Origin: Bactrocera neohumeralis
Taxonomy: Eukaryota > Arthropoda > Insecta > Diptera > Tephritidae
Assembly: GCF_024586455.1 (NCBI RefSeq)
Contig: NC_065923.1
Span: forward strand, 4,901,501 to 4,965,500
DNA: 64,000 bases
Direction: 5' to 3'
Shown: one piece after another, positions 51,665 through 63,240 of the stretch
Layout: the number at the start of each line of letters is the position of its first letter
Position numbering within the stretch: position 1 is the first letter of the stretch
Notes under the pieces: generated by a model
Databases searched by the model: none
Told to the model about the DNA's origin: nothing
Seen by the model: only the letters and a program-made list of their open reading frames with translations
Position numbers and translations under genes: made by a program

Positions 51665-52205
51665 TTAGGTTGTCAAAAAAGTCTTGCGGTATTTTCGCTA
51701 GTTTGCGCTGAAAACGCGTAGTTTTAGTTTTATTCGTCGCATCGGGTCATGCTATACGTTTTTGGAAAGCTCATTTCACGCGCTAACACGTGTTTGATTG
51801 ATTGTCGTTTCTTTTAAGTCGTTCGTGAGTTACAGCGTCGCAAACATGGAGCAAAATAAATAGAAAATACGGCATATTTTACAGTACTACTACGATAAAG
51901 GCAAAAATGCATCTCAAGCTGCTAATAAAATTTGTGCAGTTTATGGACCCGATACAGTTTCCATTTCCACCGCACAACGATGGTTTCAACGTTTTCGTTC
52001 TGGTGTAGAGGTGGTCGAAGATGCGCCACGCTCCGGAAGGCCTGTCGTCGAAAATTGCGATAAAATCGCTGAATTGGTCGAAAGAGACCGGCATAGTAGC
52101 AGCCGTAGCATCGGTCAAGAGCTGGGCAGGAGTCATCAAAAATTCATTTCAATTTCAAGAAAAAAAACTCAATAAAAATACCGCAAGACTTTTTTGACAA
52201 CCCAT
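51665..52205 (+). mobile_element. 541-bp internally deleted mariner with intact ends
   Basis: Terminal inverted repeats are about 31 bp: the left end starts TTAGGTTGTCAAAAAAGTCT and the right end reads GACTTTTTTGACAACCCAT, differing only in the outermost bases. A TA dinucleotide flanks both ends (51663-51664 and 52206-52207), as mariner insertion requires. From ATG 51846 the frame has a TAG at codon 6, then a clear mariner N-terminus (HILQYYYDKGKNASQAANKI, TAQRWFQRFRSG, DAPRSGRPVV, SIGQELGRSHQ). The sequence then jumps to the 3' end, so the whole catalytic domain is missing. It belongs to a different mariner lineage from the copy at 26.2 kb. Such elements can be moved only by an enzyme supplied elsewhere. 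Confidence 0.92.
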
Positions 52206-52690
52206 TATTTCGATGCTTTAAAAATGGTTAAAATTTTCGGTAAAGTCTCAAAACAAGGAATGAAAGGTTTTATGAACCCAAAAACGATCAATGCATAGAA
52301 AGTTTTTGTAAAGAAATCGCTTGCTACAAAACCTTGAATAGCACCGACGCTTAGAGTACATTCGAGCAGTGGACACTGCACGCTCCCTCTGGAGCTGCAC
52401 AGCTGCATTTGCCAAGCAAGTTAATTACAACACAGCCATATCTTGTCCAACTGCAGGGGACAAATAACTGCACCAATGTTGCGACACTTGTTTTTCTGCA
52501 GATAATTAGCTGATACATATACTTTTTATTCACATTTTAGCGTCGAATATAATGCCTTGCAATATATTTGCGACTGGAACATCCCAGTACTTTGGTGGCC
52601 AGATAATTGGAAACGATTTGGCTTTGCAAGTTTTGACTATTTAATATTGTTTTTTGCTTTGTTGGTTAAGGTTTTAATTTTTGCACAAGA
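52206..52690. other. Unassigned stretch between mobile elements
   Basis: No gene is assigned. A plus-strand open stretch of about 53 codons (52352-52510, containing QWTLHAPSGAAQLHLPSKL) is GC-richer than its surroundings and protein-like in composition. It has no start codon and no family I recognise. Confidence 0.35.
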
Positions 52691-52799
52691 TTTATAAGAA
52701 GTAAGAGAAAACGTTATCTTCGGTTTCACTGAAGCTGGAATATCCTTGACAAATAAAAAGTTTCCATACAAGAACTTGTTTTTGATCAGTCAATTTGTA

Positions 52800-54200
52800 T
52801 GGCCGATATTTGCTCTTGTATTGTATAAGGCGGGTGGATGTGGTTTTCAGAACAAGAATTGTTGAAAGAAAGAAAGGGTCAGGTAGCATCCAACTAGGAA
52901 GGACGAAAGGGAGTGCTGTCATTTTTGCAGGGAAGCCGCATGGATTAGCTCTGGATCTGCTAACCTACAATGGCATCCGCTGCCAAGGTTATGCGGACGA
53001 CATTGTCATTATAGCAAGAAAAAAATTTGACAGCACATTGGGTGATATCATCTACAGAGGATTCATCCTAGCAAAAAGATGGTGAATAAACGTTGGGCTT
53101 AAAATAAACCCATCAGAAACGACCATCGTTCAATTCCCACGAGGGAATTCTCTTTCATCCCTGAGAACGCTAACGTCCATTCCATTGAACGACAATTGGC
53201 CAGGGTTGATGAAATAAAATATCGAGGGCTGGTAGTTAGATTCAAAACAACTTAGGTGAAAAAAGCACGTGGATTCCACGATTGCGATAGCTACCAGAGC
53301 ACCAATGGTGTGCGAACGTCTAGCTGGCAGACTGGATGTACACAATGATAGTCGGATCAATGACCGCGTAAAGGGCGTTAAGAGTCTCGCTCACAATGGT
53401 TAAGAAACAGTTGACAAAAATACCGAAGCTGGCATGCACTTGTATCAAGCATGCTTTGGTTACGGGCTCAATATCTGCACTTGAGGTGATTCTTGTCCTC
53501 ACTTCGCTCCATATCGGCGTGGAGATGTCAGGAAAAAGGTCAATTTTAGCCCTACAATAAGCGCTCAAAAACGGAGCGCCATTGAAGAGAATTTACCATT
53601 GGCACCTTTTCCTAAAAACGATATTACTTAGAAAAGGTTGAAGAGTCCCTGAGCAGCAAAAATAAAGGACTTTACCCTTAAAGAGTACCTTCATAGTACC
53701 ACAATGCAGCGTATACAGACGGTTCGAAAACGGCACATGGAATTGGGGTTGATATAGTAGGACCATCTACCAAAATATCAGTTTTCAAGCTGAGGCCCAT
53801 GATATACATACATATATAGATAGAGATCCTTCTGCAAAACGATAAGTCGTTCTCGGTGATAGGCAGTCTCGTCGGTTGAAATCCAATCATTAATGGTACT
53901 GGAGTGCAAAAAATGCTTAGCTGGGCTGTCACTGAAAACAATATGAGCTAGCAGATCTCCTTGCAAATGAAGCTGATACAAACAGCCGGATAGTACCAGA
54001 CGCTCTTCCCAAAAACAAATTACAGCAGCTTGTGGAATTTTACACATACTCTTTCACGGATCAATGCCGCTTTTGCAATCCGCGAGCAATGACATCCGGA
54101 GATATAACACATAACAATGGTTGTATTAACCTAGGAGCTGAAAACTCTTCAATATGACTGGGTTAAACGAATTGTTGAAACAATACGAGAGACCACTATA
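52800..54200 (+). mobile_element. Decayed non-LTR retrotransposon (RT and RNase H remnant)
   Basis: Plus-strand translation gives the reverse-transcriptase core GIRCQGYADDIVIIARKKF with the catalytic YADD, then NVGLKINPSETTIVQF and ATRAPMVCERLAGR. Further on comes AAYTDGSKTAHGIGVDIVGP, the start of an RNase H domain, and finally NYSSLWNFTHTLSRINAAF. Stops and frame changes interrupt it from 53082 on. RT followed by RNase H with no integrase points to an I/LOA/R1-like element (clade inferred). The 5' half (endonuclease) is not recognisable. Confidence 0.8.
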
Positions 54201-54249
54201 GATCACTGACATATGGCAGCTACATATGTATGTATATCCGGTAAAATTT

Positions 54250-54445
54250 CAGGTCCTTATCTCAAAACTTAGAAGCTAGTTCGCATACATGTATGTGTGT
54301 ATATAGACAAACGAACGATGTACGAACATTGCAAAATCGACTCAGCTCGTTTATATAGTGATTTTATAGTCCCCGGCCTTTCTTTCTGGGTGTTAAAAAC
54401 TTCGTGGAAAATTTAATATACCTTGTACAGGGCTTAATAAAACAA
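54250..54445 (+). repeat. Dispersed repeat tail, plus-strand copy 2
   Basis: Shares with 32850-33030 the blocks CTCAAAACTTAGAAGCTAGT, CGACTCAGCTCGTTTATATA, TTTCTTTCTGGGTGTTAAAA and AATATACCTTGTACAGGG, in the same order. It directly follows the decayed retrotransposon but need not be part of it. Confidence 0.6.
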
Positions 54446-55052
54446 AGTTTAAAAATAGGTTTTCAAATTCAATCGCAAATCAATCTTCGAGAAATTTCTG
54501 AACATTTAAACTAGAAAACCGCATCTCGACAAAATTCCAGATGTAAGAAAAACATTACATTCTAACTTATACGTATTTATTTTATTATTTACAACGATCT
54601 TTATCAGCTGAAAAATGGAGGGTCTTGATTTATTTGTGAAAAGTCGCGATTCGTCAATATAAAAGAGAATTATTTTAAAAATATTTACATGCATATGTAA
54701 TATAGAGTATATCTCTAGCTGCTGGGATGATGCCACGCTATTCATACATACAAAGATATGTTTTTTAAACAAACAAAACAAAAATGGTGGCAAGTTATGT
54801 CATAAGGTCTTGGACCAAACTTGTTGTGTGTTTTCGGATTACATAACACGACTAAAGGGAAAAGTATACGAGTAAAATGACGATAAATATCTGGTTTTAT
54901 ATATGTATGTACATATGTCATGAATATGTAAATGCTATGCGTTGCAAAGTCCTTTCATATTTCCTTTAAACTAACTACAAATACGTAAAAGATGATACAA
55001 AATGATGATGAGTGTATTTAACTAAATTTCATTCATTTATCTTAACAATTAT
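54446..55052. other. 3' flank of the cuticle gene
   Basis: AT-rich, no gene. It should contain the 3' UTR of the minus-strand cuticle gene; I do not find a close canonical AATAAA on that strand. Confidence 0.4.
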
Positions 55053-58000
55053 TCACGATTTCGGTGAACTCCGTTTTGTGACTAATTTTGCGGAATCTCG
55101 ACTATTAATGACTTCAGCATGGAATCCAGTCTCCCAATCGGCATAGTATTTGACTGTACGAACATTGCCATCGGGTTCCACCAGAGAGTATTCACCTTTT
55201 ACAACATCACCGTCACGCTCTTCCTTTTGATGTTTGATATCGCCGGTATAAGGATCGTTGACACCATACTCGAAGGCGTATCTTGCATGATCACTCTGAA
55301 AAATGTATGAAAAGAGATGGTATTGTATTACAAAATCTACATATTTTCTCACTGTGGTACACACATAATGTTCGTAGTGCTTTTCTGGAATCGTTTTAAT
55401 AACAGCTGGTTGTATTTTGAGTATCGGTTGGGCTTTTAAGTACGCTGTGGGACTGGCGCTCTGCGTCAGTAGAGGCGATACTGATGGTGCATATCTGTAG
55501 AGTCCACCGCCTAACGGTCCAATGCCGCCAATTCCATGTGCATAGCCATTAAGTATTTCTCCTTGGCTCTTTAAAAGTGGCAAGGCTGGTTGGGTTCCTA
55601 ATTTCAATGTCGAAATACCTAAATTACCCCCGAGTCCATGCAAAGCACTTGGTCCCGAACCATCTAGTTTCAAAATTGGTGATAGACCGCTGTGTCCTAA
55701 AGCGATCGCTCCATAGTATGAACCATGCGCTATGGGAGCGGGGGAATAGCCAACTGATGAATAAAAATACTTATTAATTTACAGTTTCGAAAATGGATTA
55801 AAAAAAATATTTTTTTGACACACATTTTGAGTTGGCCGATCTTGCACTCATCCGTTGATATATGTATGTATTACAAAAAAAAAATAATATTTTTATAAAT
55901 AAAGCGGGAAGGTCATAACAGAATTAGCGGTTCGGGTGTTTAATACGGTTGTTGTGCAAAAATTCGTTCTTGTAATTGTGTACGGAACTATAAGCATAGT
56001 GAATTTCTGACTTCATTTTGAATAATTCAATTTAGCCTTGATACATATAGCGATATATTTTCAGCCCATCACAAATTTACCAGGGCAATTGATTTCGATT
56101 CCTGCTAGTTTGCCTCACCAAAGATATGAGATCCGAGGTATGAGCTTTAGTCTCTCAGGGGTGGGAAAGACGAAACGTTTAGCCCCATGAATGCCAAGGC
56201 TAGAACAACTGTAACTTGGCGAACCTTAGAACAAGGCGTTTACTGAAACTTATGTATTTTAAATAATCTTATAATTTTAACTTCATCGACATAAAAGAGC
56301 AATTATAAGGAGCTCAAGCAATCTGAAAGCTCATCAATAACATGCTTGCCCATATGAGGCTATAGTTAGTTCGAAGGTTTTATGTTACTTACTATATATG
56401 TATATCTTGCTGAATTTATAATATATAGGTACAGGTACAAATAGTTTAAAGAAACTCGGATATGTTGTTCAAACCCGTAAGAGGTATTTGCATAAATAAT
56501 AAAGCATTTGGATTATATTTGGAGATATTACTACATTAGCATATACATCACCTTTTTATTTTTCAAACAGGATTTATGTATTCTATTAGTAGGACAATAA
56601 AGAACTATGACAGGTGGATTAGGTTTGAGGATTTCATATTTAGGTCACGGTCACCGGTTAAACAAATATAAGGAGGCAAGGATAATCGCAAGGATAATCA
56701 AATACATTTTATATTATTACTTGAGCTAAGCGGTGTTAAAGCGGAATAACGGTAGCTAGATTTGCCAGAAAGCGAATGTGCCAAACTGGTTGCGATTGGA
56801 ATTTGCTGCTGTTGTAGGACCACGCCATTGGATAAATATTTACCCAAACCTAAATCCGGTGAAGTTAGGGTTAGTCCAGCTATACCTGTTTTGGAAGATA
56901 TACCGGAGTATTGAGTGGATGTCGCACCACTTGTGGATAATCCACCTAAGCCGGTACTTGTATGGATCGTTGATGTTAAGGCAGGTGCGGCATAAGTTGC
57001 TACTTTAGTTATCGCAGGACTAGTTACCACTGTCGCGGTGGAGGGTGCTGTGTATGCGTTAACGTTGCTTATCGTGACGCTGGACCCCGATTGTAGTATG
57101 GGTTGTCTGGAGACGTATTGTTGTGAAAATGAGCCGCTGGAGCCATATTTTGCAAAACCAGTACTTGATTGGATAGAGGTTATGCCAGGAGCTGGATATG
57201 CTGATGGTTTTGTTATACTGAGTGCAGGCGCGAGATAACCTTTAGCTGGGGTTGTCAATGTTGCAGCTTGTGTGGCGAACAGCAGAGATTGTGCCGGCTT
57301 TGAAACTTGTTGGTGTGAAATAGCGCCTCCATTAGCGTAGTTTAGAGATTGTGAACCCGACTGTATCGATTTAATAGACGGACTGGCAAGTTGTATGGTT
57401 GCAGCTGCGGGAGCCGTGCCGTAGCTGTAGCCAGCTTGTGATACTCCTAATCCAGAAGAATATTGGGTAATTGCAGGTGAAGCGTAAACGCCTACCTTTG
57501 CAACGGAGGGAACAGCAACTGCTGCTACTTTTGCCACGGGTGCTGGTCCATAACTTACAACAGGTTTCGACACGTACTGGTGAGAAACTGCGCCACCACT
57601 TGCATATTTGACGGACTGTGAACCTGAGCCTGAAGAATATTGGGTAAGAGCTGGCGTAACTATAGGCGCTACGGCGGCGTCTTTAGTTATTGCTGGGGAC
57701 GCATAAGTCAAGGGTTGTGACACAGCTCCACTTGTTATACCGAGACCGGTTGAATATTGCGTGATAGTAGGTGCGCTGTAGACTCCAACCTTTCCTACGG
57801 CAGGTATAGCAATGGCAGGAGCAGCGACTGCAGCTACTTTCGCCACAGGTGCTGACGCATAACCTACAGTTTTCACAGGCTGGGATACATACTGATGTGA
57901 AACTGCACCACCACTTGCGTATTTCACTGACTGTAATCCCGAATGTACAGACGTTAAGCCTGACCCTGAAGAGTATTGGGTGAGTGCTGGGCTTATAATA

Positions 58001-61000
58001 GGTGCCACGGCGGCGACTTTAGTTATTGCTGGGCTTGCATATGTCAGCGGTTGCAGGGGCTTGGAAACATGTTGATGTGAAATAGCTCCACTAGAGATTC
58101 CGAGACCTGAAGAATATTGCGTAGTAGCAGGTGCGGCGTAGACTCCCACTTTTGCAACGGCAGGTATAGCAATGGCAGGGGCAGCAACCGTCGCTATTTT
58201 TGCCACAGGTGCTGACGCATAACCTACAGTTTTCACAGGCTGGGATACATACTGATGTGAAACTGCACCACCACTTGCGTATTTCACTGACTGTAATCCC
58301 GAATGTACAGACGTTAAGCCCGACCCGGAAGTGTATTGGGTGAGAGTCGGCGCTACAACAGGCGCCACGGCAGCAACTTTAGTCAGCGATGGAACTGAAT
58401 ATGTTAAAGGCGTCGATACATGCTGCTGTGATATAGCTCCTCCTGAGGAAATCGAAGGAATGGCTGGGACTGTAGCGTAGGTACCATGTTGCGAAATTGA
58501 ACCACTACTTCCATATTTAATGGATTGCAAACCGGAACTTAAAGATGTTAGGCCAGAGCCCGAAGGGTATTGGGCCACAATAGGAGTAACAGATGATATC
58601 CCGGTAGCAACCTTTGAAATAGCTGGAGCAGAATACGTTAATGGTTGAATGGGTTTCGAAACGTATTGATGTGAAATAGCGCCGCTTGATATGCCATGGC
58701 CTGATGAGTATTGTGTTACGGCAGGAGTCGCATAAGTGGCCACTTTAGCTAATGCTGGAACGGCAAGCGTAGGTACTTTTGCAATTGGAGCAGGTGCATA
58801 GCTCACTGTTTGCACTGGTTTGGATACATATTGATGTGAGACAGCGCCACCACTTTCGTATTTGACCGATTGTGAACCTGTGTGTACTGAAGTTAATCCA
58901 GGGCCCGAAGCATATTGTGTTAAGACAGGTGTTACAACTGGTGCCGCTGCAGAGATCTTAGTTATTGAAGGAGCTGAATAAGTAACTGATTGTACAGGCT
59001 TGGAAACGTGCTGGTGCGATACAGCACCGGACGAACCGTAAGAAGCATAACTGCCACCGCTAATAGATGTTACAGCTGGAGTTGCATAGTTAATAGATTT
59101 CGACAAGCCTTGACTAGATGAATATTGGGTGAGAGAGGGGACGGCAATAGCCGGAACCGCTACCGGCGGCACTTTAGCTACTGGCGTTGCGACGTAATTT
59201 ACAGTATTTAATGGCTTCGAAACATATTGGTGCGAAACCGCACCACTGTTTTCATACTTGACAGATTGAGCGCCCGTAGGAATAGAAGTTAGTGCTGGTT
59301 GTAAAATAGGTTTAATGACAGAAACTTTGGGTGCTGCAGGTGCGGTGTAAGTTAGTGTTTGCACCGGTCTAATGACTTCTTGATGAGAGATGGCGCCACT
59401 AGAAAGTCCGTGACCTGAAGAAATCTGAGAAATAGTGGGTGCTGCATAGCTGCCATATTTGGAAACTCCCAAACCAGACGTATACTGAGTAATAGAGGGC
59501 GAGGCATAAGTTTCAACTTTACTGAGAACCGGAATGCTAGCAGTCGGGATTTTAGCAATTGGTGCAGCAGCATAGCTCACTGTCTGTACAGGTTTCGAGA
59601 CATACTGATGCGAAACTGCGCCACCACCGGAATATTTTACAGATTGTGATCCTGAATGTATAGATGATAAACCGGAGCCTGTTGAGTATTGTGTAACAGC
59701 CGGTGTAACGACTGGTGCCACCAAGGCAACTTTTGAGATCGCCGGAGCTGAGTAAGTAAGTGGCTGTAAAGGTTTAGAAACTTGCTGATGGGAAATTGCA
59801 CCGCTAGAAATTCCATGACCTGAAGTATATTGTGTAATAGTAGAGGCTCCATAACCGCCAAGTTTAGAAATTCCAATTCTAGAAGGATATTTTGTTACTG
59901 TGGGTGCAGCGTAAGCTTCGACTTTTGATAGAGCTGGAATAGCAACAGTGCCAACTGTGGCTATAGGTGCGGCCTGGTTGCTTACTATTTGTAACGGTTT
60001 TGAAACATATTGGTGCGAAACTGCGCCACCACTTGCATACTTTACAGACTGAGATCCTGAATGAATGGATGAAATGGATGGGGTTGCGTAACCTATCGAC
60101 GTTACTGCCGGCGCTACTAACGGTGTTGCTGGTGCGCCTATTCCTGTCACATACGATGTAGATTGCACTGGCTGTGAGATCTGTTGATGCGAATAGGCAC
60201 CACTTGTTCCGTACTTTGAGACACCGGCGCTAGAGAGAACTGCTGGTGCGACGTAAGTTTGCACTTTAGAGACTGCTGGTGCTACAACTGTAGAGATTTT
60301 AGGTAGAGCCGGAAGGCCGACGCTAATTTGTTGAATAGGTTTCGAAACATATTGGTGAGAAATTCCACCACTTGTGCTATATTTAGATAAACCTTCGGAA
60401 GATGTTAGATATTGGGATTGATATCCTGCTGAAGACGGTGCGGTTGAAATATATGTGCTTGCAAGATTCGGCGCGTACGAGTAGGAGCCAAGTGGAGTTG
60501 ACGTTTTTTCGGCCAACAAGTTACCCTCCAATTTCGTTAATGATACCGAGGCTAATGCATTTCCTAATTTTTGTGTGTATGGAGTGCTATAGGATATTGC
60601 AGGTGCATATGACCTTATAGGCCCAGCCTGTAATGGATTAACATACGCAGTGGTTTTCGAAATTGTTGGGCTGGACTGATAGTAAGAATAACCAGATGAC
60701 TCATATGCAGCACTCTTTGAAATAGTTGGCGCAGACAAACTTTGTAACTGTATATTGGGTAATGTGGGATAAGATTCGGATAACCCCGGTGAAGTTAATG
60801 CAAGTTTTGGCACGACATTAGCGGCTGGCGGTAAATATGCATTAGAGATCGTTTCCACCTTGGGCGGTAGAAGAACGGTTTTTGAAATAGCAATTTGGGG
60901 TTGTAAAATACCCGGCGTTTTGAGCGGTTGGTCTGCATATGTAATACCTCCCTCTTTTATTGCTGCATTTGTGGATATTTGAAGCAGTTTTTCACCAGCT

Positions 61001-63094
61001 CCACTCTCGTAATATGATTCGGAGGATTTTACCGAATCAACATTTAGATATCCGCCATCTGATTGACTTGATAATTTATATTTAGCTCTGGCAGGAGTCA
61101 CTGACAGCTGGACTTTTGGTGGTGGATAAGCATAGCCGTCGGATGCAGCGAGTATACAATCTGGAATCGCAATTGGTTTCGTACTAGCCCACACTGTGCT
61201 ACAAAGGCACAATAATGCTAATGCTACCTGAAAGTGAAAATAAAAAATACCATAGCATGAGCCCGAATAAGTTAAAAATATAAATTGTAAGAGAAATTTA
61301 ACAAAAATTTAATGACCATAAGTGGCCAAATGCAATGACGAGTTTGTAGATGGGTGTGTAAAACGCCATTAACTAACGCGTAAATTAAGATACAGAAATT
61401 GAATTTGGCAGAACGAAGCACATTAAGGAGGGTATCCTCTGGTTTGAAAATCTTTGAAAAGTGCGTGTGGCTCCGCTACTAAACAGTTTTATGTTTATAT
61501 CTTTCCAACCTATAAAGCTATATCACTTCTTACGATTGTGTGAAAATTGGTGAAATCGGATTTGACCCCGACCACTCCCCATACCGCGGTTTTGCTAAAA
61601 GCTACTAAAGGTGTGATAAATCAATAATTAAATTCGCCAGAGACATTAAAATTTATATCAAGGATGTCGAAAGAAGACATTATAGGAGCCGATTTCAAAA
61701 TAGAACGATGGGCATGGTACGCCCTTCTTCAGGTTAAATCACAAATCTCGGAACCTGCTCAACCGATTTCATATCAATTTGGCTCATAAGATTCTTCTAA
61801 TATTCCAAAGTTACAGTACTAAAATACTTCCCACATAACAAATAAAACAATTTTAATTTCTATCTGATCTTTTCACATTCCAGTATGCAAATAAAGCACC
61901 AACTAATGCAGCTGGATAAAACTTTCCCGGAATAGTGTCTTTGCAGTGTGATATCTTATGTCCAAAGATGTCTAAATCGAACGAAAACTCTTCAAGCCCC
62001 TAAGTACCGAATATAGGGACCCCATTTTTATTTTTATCGAAAAAATCGGTCATTGTGTGATAATAGTATGTCTGTGTGTCAAAAATGAGTTGTATCGGCT
62101 CAATACTTCTCTTAGTTACCTTATAACTAATATAAAGATTTTCAAACTTCAAACGGGTGTCTTTATGCAAAATATATTGCTCAAAATGATGTACCTTTGT
62201 ATCTAAAATGGATAAACTCCGGTGAAAGCTTGCCCTAGCCCCTAACTAATGTCAAAATTTTCGAACATCCGGCTGACTTTTTTTATAATGATAGTAAGTG
62301 AGGTAACTTTATGCATCCCATTGATCATTTTGCACTATTAATTTGAGTCTTGCAAGTTTCAAGACCCCTGCTTTATATTTAACCGTACTTCTTTTTCTAT
62401 TGTGTCTGGTATATCTTATATCGAACAATGTTAAGTGGCTTTGTATTTTTCGGGTTAGTAAGGGAAATTGAAAAGCAATAATGCTTAGGGAGTCCCAATG
62501 AGAGTGTTCCATATTTCTGGGAAATATCATCCTCATAACCTTCTTTAGAACATTCGATCTCCCACTAGACTCTAAAATTACAAGCCAATAATTTCAATGG
62601 GTTTCAAAACTTTCTTGTTAATTTTGAAATATCGTTTTACTTTAAATTTACACGTAGTAAGTAATAATAATTATTTTATATTTTATGTGAAGCTTTCTAA
62701 AAGCAAACTGATTTATGGGAAATTTCTTACGTTGGAAGTAGATCAGAAGGTTTTTCGAAAAAAGAATCTCAATATTAGATTCATAAGTAAATAAGAATTT
62801 GTAAGTGTTAATTTTAAAATCAATATTTTGATGGTACAATTCTGATCACACTCCACAAAATATTCCTCATTACATCATCACACATCCTTCAGAATTTTAA
62901 AGAGTTTCAATGAATTTGTTTCAGTTGTTTGTTATTGCACTGAAATTTATAAAATTAACACTTCCATTTATGGCTCCGACTAGCTTGCACAATTTCTACA
63001 AATCATACTCGTACACACATATGTATGTATGTAGATATATGTTTGATGGATCACACCTCGATTATTTAGTTTGTTTTTAAGCACTCACCTTCAT
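55053..63094 (-). CDS. Giant RR-2 cuticular protein, Cpr76Bd-like (1718 aa, four exons)
   Basis: Chitin-binding structural protein of the cuticle. In transcription order the exons are 63094-63089 (ATG AAG), 61227-56721 (4507 nt), 55753-55353 and 55295-55053; phases 0, 1, 0 all agree and end in TGA. The joined N-terminus, MKVALALLCLCSTVWAS, is a good signal peptide that neither exon encodes alone. Residues ~230-1440 hold some 17-19 imperfect copies of A(V/I)SHQ(Y/Q/H)VSKP in Ala/Ser/Val/Tyr/Pro-rich spacers. The C-terminus carries the RR-2 Rebers-Riddiford domain (DHARYAFEYGVNDPYTGDIK, then EPDGNVRTVKYYADWETGFH). Without the splice at 56720 (donor GTAATA) the big exon would stop at 56698 and lack the chitin-binding domain. 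Length and layout recall Drosophila Cpr76Bd; this orthology is inferred. Confidence 0.8.
55296..55352 (-). other. 57-nt stop-free intron of the cuticle gene
   Basis: Minus-strand GTGAGAAA...TTTTTCAG interrupts the start of the RR-2 region between TT and SDHARY. Its length is a multiple of three and it has no stop codon, so retention would insert 19 residues (VRKYVDFVIQYHLFSYIFQ). Confidence 0.75.
55754..56720 (-). other. Cuticle gene intron 2
   Basis: 967-nt intron inferred from the TCAA|GTAATA donor and the TTCATCAG|TTGG acceptor, with matching phase 1. AT-rich; nothing else seen. Confidence 0.65.
57842..58320 (-). repeat. 360-bp period repeat within the cuticle gene exon
   Basis: Bases 57842-57960 and 58202-58320 match without a mismatch over 119 bp, exactly 360 bp (120 codons) apart. 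Similarity continues at lower identity on both sides. The unit covers the GGAVSHQYVSQPVKTVGYAS segment. Other repeat units in the exon are far more diverged, so this is a recent duplication or conversion. Confidence 0.9.
61228..63088 (-). other. Cuticle gene intron 1
   Basis: 1861-nt first intron between the two-codon exon (donor AAG|GTGAGT) and the acceptor TTTCAG|GTAGCA. Most of it is the repeat at 61436-62330. A long first intron after a two-codon exon is common in insect cuticle genes. Confidence 0.75.
61436..62330 (+). repeat. Unclassified ~1 kb dispersed repeat, copy B
   Basis: Diverged copy of 29080-30045 in the same orientation: GTGTGAAAATTGGTGAAATC (61549), CTAATATAAAGATTTT (62128), GAACATCCGGCTGACTTT (62264). 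It lies inside intron 1 of the cuticle gene, antisense to the gene. Confidence 0.6.
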
Positions 63095-63206
63095 GCCTTG
63101 TTCTCTTGATATTTTCTAAATTACAAACTGTTCTAATATAAATTGTTTTTCGAAGTCTTTGATTTCACTACATATTAATAAGGTCCTTATCACATTGGAC
63201 AGTCAC

Positions 63207-63240
63207 TGGCAATAGATCACTTAATTCAATCCTTTATATA
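63207..63240 (-). promoter_or_regulatory. Core promoter of the cuticle gene
   Basis: On the minus strand TATATAAA (63240-63233) is followed by GCCAGTGAC, with the predicted +1 A at 63207, 31 nt below the TATAAA. The leader would be about 113 nt to the ATG at 63094. TATA-initiator promoters are usual for cuticle genes. Confidence 0.6.
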
